Source: Phycisphaeraceae bacterium
GTDB taxonomy: Bacteria > Planctomycetota > Phycisphaerae > Phycisphaerales > Phycisphaeraceae
NCBI GenBank assembly: GCA_028281215.1
Contig: JANQKH010000197.1
Span: forward strand, 1-10,923
Length of the DNA stretch: 10,923 nucleotides
Direction of reading: 5' to 3'
The position numbers and the translations under genes were made by a program. This document shows positions 6,621 to 10,923 of this stretch, piece after piece; the first letter of the stretch is position 1, and each line of letters begins with the position of its first letter. The notes beneath the pieces are model-generated. The model saw only the letters and a list, made by a program, of their open reading frames with translations. It was not told the origin of the DNA and searched no databases.

Positions 6621-8825
6621 TTGCAAACCGTGCACGTGGAACACGACAGATCAACCTGCGTGCATTGCGGGCTGCCCGTGCCGCCGGCGAGGCGATCACA
6701 GGTGGACACCGATCACTTTTGCTGTTTTGGATGCCGGTTTGTGCACCACCTCCAAACCGTCGGCGACAACCATACCTCAAACACGACCGGCACGTTCTTC
6801 CTACGTGTGGGGCTCGGCATATTCCTGACCATGAATCTCATGGTCTTCAACTGGTTTTTCTATTCGCAGCATATTTACGAGCAAAGCAACGCCCCCGCCG
6901 ACAGTACAGCGAACATGTTGGCAGGCCTCTTCGCCTACCTGATGTTCGCCCTCTGCACATTGGTCATGCTGCTGGTTGGCTCTCCCATTGCGATTGACGT
7001 TATCGAAAGGCTTCGACACACGCGTGGCCGACGTATCGACATGAATCTACTCATCCTGGTGGGCGTTGGCGCCGCATACGCCATCAGTGCCGTGCACACC
7101 ATTCGCGGATACGGCAACCTCTACTTTGATACCGCAGCCCTCATTCTGGTATTGGTCACCATCGGCGGCTACCTCGATGCCCGTGCCCGTCAACGAGCCA
7201 ATGAAGCGGGCAACTCGTTGATCGATGTCCTGCCCGATACCGCGCGCGTCAAACGCAACCACCAAACCACGACAATCGATGCTGGCGACCTGATTGTTGG
7301 CGACCGAGTGCAGGTCCGTGCGGGTGAATCCATCCCGGTCGACGGCATCGTGCGCGATGGCGTCTGCGATATCAATGAAGCCGCTCTCACCGGTGAATCA
7401 AAACCGCGCACCGTCGGCGTCGGTCATGAAGTTGTGGCCGGTTCCATCTCCATCGATGGTCAACTCTGGATTGAAGCAACTCAGGTCGGGGGTGATCGCC
7501 GGATCGAGCAGGTTAAACGTCTTCTCAAACAAGCCCGACAACAGCAGCCGGTGGTTCAGCGCATCGCCGATCGAATAGCCTCGATCTTTGTGCCCATTGT
7601 CATGGCGCTGGCAGCAACCGTGCTGATTGTGGTGAGTTGGCAAAGCGATGTGGAAACAGGTCTATTCCGCGCCCTGAGTGTGTTGCTGATTAGTTGCCCC
7701 TGTGCGCTTGGATTGGCTGCTCCACTTGCCACTTCAAACGCTCTAGCATGCGCCGCACGACAAGGCATCCTTTTCAATGCGGCGCCGATCCTTGAAAAGG
7801 CCGCCGCCGTTCGCGTGGTTGCCTTCGATAAAACAGGCACGCTAACCGATCCGCGGATTGAACTGAGCCAAGTTGAAACTCAACGCGGGTGGGAGTGTCG
7901 CGAGGCAATCCGGATTGCCGCCAGCATCGAACACGGAACCAACCACCCGATTGCACGTGGATTATGCGAAGAAGCAGCGCGACAGGAGATCGAGACAAAA
8001 GACACGACTCACGTTCGCATCCACGCAGGCCGGGGAGTCGAAGGCTGGGTGAACGGTCAACATTATCGCATCGGCAATACCACATGGCTGCACGAAGCTC
8101 GTATCGATACACCTTCCACGCCGGACAACGGATGCCTGCACGTCCATCTTTTCGACGAAGAAGGTATCATCGCCACCTTTCATTTCAGAGAGTCAATCAA
8201 ACCTCAAACGAAAACCCTGATTCACGACCTGCGAGAAAAACACTACGCGATACAGGTGTTGACTGGTGACGAATCAGCAGCAGCCCGACGAATCAAAATC
8301 GAACTGAGTGTGCCCGTCCACGCACAACTGCTACCGGACGACAAACTTGAACACATCAAAAAAATACAGCAAGACACTGGGCCGAAAAACCTGGTTGCCT
8401 TTGTCGGAGACGGGATCAATGACGCACCTGCACTAGCACAGGCGGATGTCGGCATCAGTGTCTATGGCGCGACACAACTGGCCTCCAATGCCGGTCACGT
8501 GCAACTGATCGGCGGTGATATCAAACAGGTTGCCCACGCCCTTGCGATGGCTCGTGATACGGTTCGTCGGATCAAACTGAATCTCTTCTGGGCGTTCAGT
8601 TACAACACAATCGGACTTATCGCCGCGACAGCCGGGCTGTTGACCCCCGTCCTTGCGGCCGTGCTGATGGCTGGGTCAAGCTTCCTGATCATCGCGACCT
8701 CACGAAAGGCCGGCGAGATCAAAACGAACAATTCGGCGCGTCAGGTTGGAACACCGCACCGCCTGGACACAAGCGAATCTTCTTTGGAAAGCAACCTGAC
8801 CGCCGTCCAGCACGCGGCCACTTGA
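6621..8825 (+). CDS. ccoI: Copper-transporting P1B-type ATPase (CcoI/FixI type) for cbb3 oxidase assembly
   Basis: P-type ATPase of 734 residues that would export Cu(I) across the cytoplasmic membrane to supply CuB of CcoN. The N-terminus has the cysteine-rich domain typical of FixI-like pumps: CVHCGLPVP (Cys13, Cys16) and FCCFGC (Cys34, 35, 38). Core motifs: TGES (257-260), CPC metal site (359-361), DKTGTLT with phosphorylated Asp403, HP (442-443) and GDGIND (596-601); eight membrane helices are expected. The chain passes from the cysteine domain straight to the first helix near residue 59, leaving no room for the HMA domain that FixI proteins often have. TTG 6621 follows GAAGGA at 6611-6616; GTG at 6630 or 6636 are alternatives. 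The short hydrophilic C-terminal tail is not conserved in the family. Confidence 0.94.
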   Translation: MQTVHVEHDRSTCVHCGLPVPPARRSQVDTDHFCCFGCRFVHHLQTVGDNHTSNTTGTFFLRVGLGIFLTMNLMVFNWFFYSQHIYEQSNAPADSTANMLAGLFAYLMFALCTLVMLLVGSPIAIDVIERLRHTRGRRIDMNLLILVGVGAAYAISAVHTIRGYGNLYFDTAALILVLVTIGGYLDARARQRANEAGNSLIDVLPDTARVKRNHQTTTIDAGDLIVGDRVQVRAGESIPVDGIVRDGVCDINEAALTGESKPRTVGVGHEVVAGSISIDGQLWIEATQVGGDRRIEQVKRLLKQARQQQPVVQRIADRIASIFVPIVMALAATVLIVVSWQSDVETGLFRALSVLLISCPCALGLAAPLATSNALACAARQGILFNAAPILEKAAAVRVVAFDKTGTLTDPRIELSQVETQRGWECREAIRIAASIEHGTNHPIARGLCEEAARQEIETKDTTHVRIHAGRGVEGWVNGQHYRIGNTTWLHEARIDTPSTPDNGCLHVHLFDEEGIIATFHFRESIKPQTKTLIHDLREKHYAIQVLTGDESAAARRIKIELSVPVHAQLLPDDKLEHIKKIQQDTGPKNLVAFVGDGINDAPALAQADVGISVYGATQLASNAGHVQLIGGDIKQVAHALAMARDTVRRIKLNLFWAFSYNTIGLIAATAGLLTPVLAAVLMAGSSFLIIATSRKAGEIKTNNSARQVGTPHRLDTSESSLESNLTAVQHAAT

Positions 8826-8839
8826 TTGAGCATCGAGTC

Positions 8840-9580
8840 ATGGACATGCGTATTGCCATCGCGACACTCTTTCTTGCCGGCTTGGGCGGAAGCTTACATT
8901 GCATCGGCATGTGCGGGCCGATCTTGATCGGCTTTTCAAAATCTTTCTCTACCGATACGGAAACGAAAGAGGCAACTGATTCGCGCCGGCCGTCGTCACT
9001 TCGGTTTGATTTCATGTGGTACCACACCGGTCGAATCTGGACCTACGGGATGCTTGGGTTCGCAGCAGGATTGCTCGGGCGCGAAATAGCTGGTGGATCG
9101 GCGTGGCTGGGTTGGCAACAGTGGGTCGGACTCGCCTTCGGCGTTTTAGTCGTCTTCTCCGGAGTTGCGTTGCTCGGTCTGATACCCGGTTTCAATCTGA
9201 ATCGTTGGCTCAGCGGCTGCGCTTTCAAACGATTCGGCCCCGCCAGTTGGTTTCGATCACTCCTCGATCAGCGAGGCGCCCTACCGCGACTGTTGCTTGG
9301 CGCAATGATGGGCTTGCTGCCATGCGGATTGGTGTACGGCGCACTGCTGCTGGCGGCGGGTGCTCAATCCCCTGTGGTGAGTGCACTCGGCATGATTGCA
9401 TTTGGTGTTGGAACCATTCCCGCACTTACCTCGACATTGGTCGGCGCACATCTCATTCCCACCCATTGGCGCTTACATGGCACGAGGTTTACCGGCCTGC
9501 TCATCATGCTGACCGGAGCCTGGATGGTCTGGCGTTCTGCGATGGCGGAATCCGGCATCTGTGCATGCGGCATTCAATAA
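8840..9580 (+). CDS. COG2836 / DsbD_2-like membrane protein (annotated TauE/SafE family), cbb3-associated
   Basis: A membrane protein of 246 residues with about six helices. It has the signature of the COG2836 group: GLGGSLHCIGMCGP near the N-terminus (His20, Cys21, Met24, Cys25), YHTGRIWTYG (61-70), and GLLPCGLVYGALL around Cys162, with CAC near the C-terminus (241-243). Members often lie beside ccoI/ccoS; the conserved Cys, His and Met residues fit copper or thiol handling better than sulfite export, but the substrate is not proven. The ATG at 8840 is 14 bases after the ATPase stop; TTG 8822 and ATG 8846 are in-frame alternatives. Its end marks the end of the tightly packed operon. Confidence 0.88.
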   Translation: MDMRIAIATLFLAGLGGSLHCIGMCGPILIGFSKSFSTDTETKEATDSRRPSSLRFDFMWYHTGRIWTYGMLGFAAGLLGREIAGGSAWLGWQQWVGLAFGVLVVFSGVALLGLIPGFNLNRWLSGCAFKRFGPASWFRSLLDQRGALPRLLLGAMMGLLPCGLVYGALLLAAGAQSPVVSALGMIAFGVGTIPALTSTLVGAHLIPTHWRLHGTRFTGLLIMLTGAWMVWRSAMAESGICACGIQ

Positions 9581-9618
9581 CCGACTGGCTCACACCAATC
9601 CACTCATCGGGAATTCTC

Positions 9619-9682
9619 CTACAGGACAATAGACGTCAGCCTGAATGCCGACTCCGAGTGCTGGTTGAACAATGTCCTATAG
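9619..9682. repeat. Spaced inverted repeat CTACAGGAC / GTCCTATAG before the ccoG-like gene
   Basis: The 9-bp arms at 9619-9627 and 9674-9682 are inverted copies with one mismatch, 46 bases apart. The right arm lies in the spacer of the candidate promoter at 9665-9694. It could be a paired protein site or an RNA stem if transcription reads through from upstream, but one imperfect 9-bp pair could also arise by chance. Confidence 0.2.
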
Positions 9683-9694
9683 ATGGACGATAAT
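9665..9694 (+). promoter_or_regulatory. Candidate sigma70-type promoter for the ccoG-like gene
   Basis: TTGAAC (9665-9670) and GATAAT (9689-9694) are separated by 18 bases, a fair match to the TTGACA/TATAAT consensus. Transcription would begin near 9701, just before a strong ribosome binding site, GAGGAAG (9709-9715). The 160-base gap from 9581 to 9740 is the only sizeable break in the plus-strand gene run, which fits a separate or additional promoter here. Sigma-factor preferences in this lineage are not known from the sequence. Confidence 0.4.
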
Positions 9695-9720
9695 CTTTGC
9701 GACCTGCTGAGGAAGAAACC

Positions 9721-9777
9721 ATGGACTTCCAAACAAATGGGTGGTTGACATCATGGCCGGCAAATCAATACGCTTGA
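9721..9777 (+). CDS. Possible 18-codon leader ORF overlapping the start of the ccoG-like gene
   Basis: ATG 9721 follows GAGGAAG by 5 bases, the best ribosome binding site in the window. It encodes 18 residues (MDFQTNGWLTSWPANQYA) before TGA at 9775-9777, in a different frame from the polyferredoxin whose start lies inside it (GTG 9741 or ATG 9753). It could be a leader that couples or tunes translation, or a sign that the start region carries a sequencing frameshift. No protein family applies. Confidence 0.3.
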   Translation: MDFQTNGWLTSWPANQYA

Positions 9778-10757
9778 AAATTCTGACTGCCGTGGACAAG
9801 CACCCCCACCGTTACAATCGCCTGCGCGCCATCGCACAACTCATCACCATCGCCATCCTGTTTGCCGTTCCTGTCACCGGATTGGTAAGGATCGATTTCT
9901 GGCAAGCTGATCATCGGCTTTTCTTCCAACCCGCCGATTTCAAAATTGCACTGGCCGGCGTCATTGTGGGGATCGCGGCGATGTATGTGGTCACGTTCGT
10001 CAGCAACATCGCGGCTGGCCGAATGTTCTGCGGCTGGGGTTGTCCGGTCGCACAGATCAACCGGATTGGCGAACAGGTCGCAACTGGCCGAACTGCATGG
10101 AAACGATGGGCCAACGCGATTTGGGGCGCGGCGTACAGCGCGCTGTTCATTCTCGGCATGACCGCATGGTGGATTGATCTGCGTGTGTTGTTTGCCGGGT
10201 TACGTTGGGAATCCGTCATCGTCTGGTCGATTTTCGCCGTCGGTGCGGCATGGGGTTTCATACATAGTCGCTACATTCGCTGGTCATTCTGCAAGACGGT
10301 GTGCCCAATCGGGATGTACTATTCAATCGTCTCGCCGGCGAGTTACTTTGGTATTCATTTTCGAAACGAAGACGCCAGTTGCATCGAATGCGATGCTTGT
10401 GATCACATCTGTCCGGTGGACCTTCAACCTCGCGATCTCTTGGCTCCGATGACGGAACCACGCGGGCTGAGTGTGACCGATGCCCCCAGCCGCAACCACT
10501 GCATCGAATGCGGCGATTGCGTCAAAGCGTGCGAATACATGATTGACAGAACCGGCGGCGATAACGTGCCACTCGCGTTGGGTTGGTATCAAGGACCGCA
10601 ACGTGTCGATCACGATGACATTGTCGATATAGATCTAAAATGCGACACGGTTGTCAAAAACCTTACGGACATTCCTACTGCGGACACTGCCGGCCTCGAT
10701 GGCAAGCCCGTTCAAGTGCAAAATGCGACCGTTGAAACCGGTGCATCAACAGGTTGA
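9753..10757 (+). CDS. Membrane polyferredoxin, CcoG/RdxA- or NapH-like, short form
   Basis: A 334-residue iron-sulfur membrane protein with about five helices. Cysteine motifs: GRMFCGWGCP (Cys93, Cys97) after helix 2, WSFCKTVCPIG (Cys180, Cys184), then two C-x2-C-x2-C-x3-C motifs for [4Fe-4S] clusters at 210-220 (followed by Pro) and 250-260 (followed by Glu, not the usual Pro). CcoG is a Cu(II) reductase in cbb3 assembly, and its place near ccoI supports that role. Typical CcoG is about 470-500 residues with a periplasmic Ig-like C-terminal domain; this protein ends some 75 residues after the last cluster and lacks it, so a NapH-like electron-transfer protein is the alternative. ATG 9753 has GGGTGG 8 bases upstream; GTG 9741 is also in frame. 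Confidence 0.88.
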   Translation: MAGKSIRLKILTAVDKHPHRYNRLRAIAQLITIAILFAVPVTGLVRIDFWQADHRLFFQPADFKIALAGVIVGIAAMYVVTFVSNIAAGRMFCGWGCPVAQINRIGEQVATGRTAWKRWANAIWGAAYSALFILGMTAWWIDLRVLFAGLRWESVIVWSIFAVGAAWGFIHSRYIRWSFCKTVCPIGMYYSIVSPASYFGIHFRNEDASCIECDACDHICPVDLQPRDLLAPMTEPRGLSVTDAPSRNHCIECGDCVKACEYMIDRTGGDNVPLALGWYQGPQRVDHDDIVDIDLKCDTVVKNLTDIPTADTAGLDGKPVQVQNATVETGASTG

Positions 10758-10772
10758 TTTATTGCACGAACC

Positions 10773-10795
10773 TGCGGATCGGATTGCGATCCGCA
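10773..10795. terminator. Hairpin between convergent genes, probable bidirectional terminator
   Basis: A perfect 9-bp stem, TGCGGATCG (10773-10781) and CGATCCGCA (10787-10795), encloses a 5-base loop. It starts 16 bases after the polyferredoxin stop and lies 26 bases beyond the stop of the convergent PEP-CTERM gene. Only a weak T-run (GTTTT at 10801-10805) follows on the plus strand, so it is not a classical strong intrinsic terminator, but position and stem quality favour termination. Confidence 0.55.
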
Positions 10796-10820
10796 TCGGC
10801 GTTTTGCCTACACGGGTTAC

Positions 10821-10923
10821 TCACCGTCTTCGTCGCGTGGCGATGATGCCGCCAGCCATGATGATGAGTGTTGTGGTTGTGGGTTCTGGGATGTTTTGTG
10901 TGGGGTTGGGGACGGTGAGGGTT
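10821..10923 (-). CDS. C-terminal end of a PEP-CTERM sorted, secreted protein (partial)
   Basis: The minus strand read into the window ends in a typical PEP-CTERM signal: IPEP, then a short hydrophobic helix (TTTTLIIMAGGIIAT), then RRRR and TGA at 10823-10821. Such tails are recognised and processed by an exosortase during export to the cell surface or matrix. Only about 33 codons are visible, with a TVPNPTQN segment before the signal; the functional domain lies beyond the edge. The gene converges on the polyferredoxin and is probably unrelated to the oxidase. PEP-CTERM proteins are common in Planctomycetota and some other Gram-negative groups. Confidence 0.82.
   Translation of the reverse strand, partial: TLTVPNPTQNIPEPTTTTLIIMAGGIIATRRRR

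Noticed and set aside
6616..6828. ATG 6616 as the ATPase start
   Set aside because: It overlaps the stop of the 42-residue ORF but is out of frame with the P-type ATPase; TTG 6621 or GTG 6630 keeps the cysteine-rich domain.
1..10923. CRISPR arrays, tRNA genes, insertion sequences or phage-like segments
   Set aside because: No regular direct repeats, tRNA-like cloverleaf, transposase or terminal inverted repeats were seen; the window is compact respiratory genes.

Overview
The window carries an oxygen-respiration island built around a cbb3-type (C-family) haem-copper cytochrome oxidase, with its copper-loading and assembly genes and a divergent oxygen-sensor-like two-component system. The likely source is a planctomycete (Planctomycetota). 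Three observations support this: a PEP-CTERM sorting tail on the partial gene at the right edge, GGTGA-type or weak ribosome binding sites, and an unusual cbb3 gene order in which the dihaem cytochrome precedes ccoN. This assignment is an inference; no ribosomal gene is present to confirm it.

Layout. On the minus strand at the left are a two-PAS sensor histidine kinase (24-1574) and, overlapping its stop by ATGA, the first nine codons of a further gene (1-27), probably its response regulator. The second PAS domain of the kinase has the residue pattern of the haem PAS of FixL, while its kinase core is of the NarX/DegS type. A doubtful 45-codon ORF (1634-1771, minus) lies just upstream. The divergent intergenic region (1772-1874) holds two inverted repeats, the better being TGTAA-N10-TTACA at 1810-1829.

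On the plus strand, 1875-9580 is a tightly packed run that reads as one operon. In order it encodes a four-helix membrane protein of unknown function, a membrane-anchored dihaem cytochrome c (CcoP-like), CcoN with all haem and CuB ligands and the Tyr-His cross-link tyrosine, monohaem CcoO, a CcoS-like protein with an extra N-terminal helix, a 42-residue single-helix protein, the copper ATPase CcoI/FixI, and a COG2836 (DsbD_2/TauE-SafE-like) membrane protein. After a 160-base gap with a candidate sigma70 promoter and a possible 18-codon leader comes a CcoG/NapH-like polyferredoxin (9753-10757). A hairpin at 10773-10795 separates it from a convergent, partial PEP-CTERM gene (10821 to beyond the edge).

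How they work together. The kinase is placed to sense low oxygen and, through its partner, set expression of the oxidase operon. CcoI, the COG2836 protein and the CcoG-like protein probably deliver and reduce copper for the CuB site. CcoO and the CcoP-like subunit pass electrons to CcoN. No recognisable ccoQ or ccoH is present; the two small membrane proteins and the first gene of the operon are candidates for lineage-specific subunits or assembly factors. The most distinctive feature is a shared acidic YGDDDY motif at the C-termini of both cytochrome c subunits.
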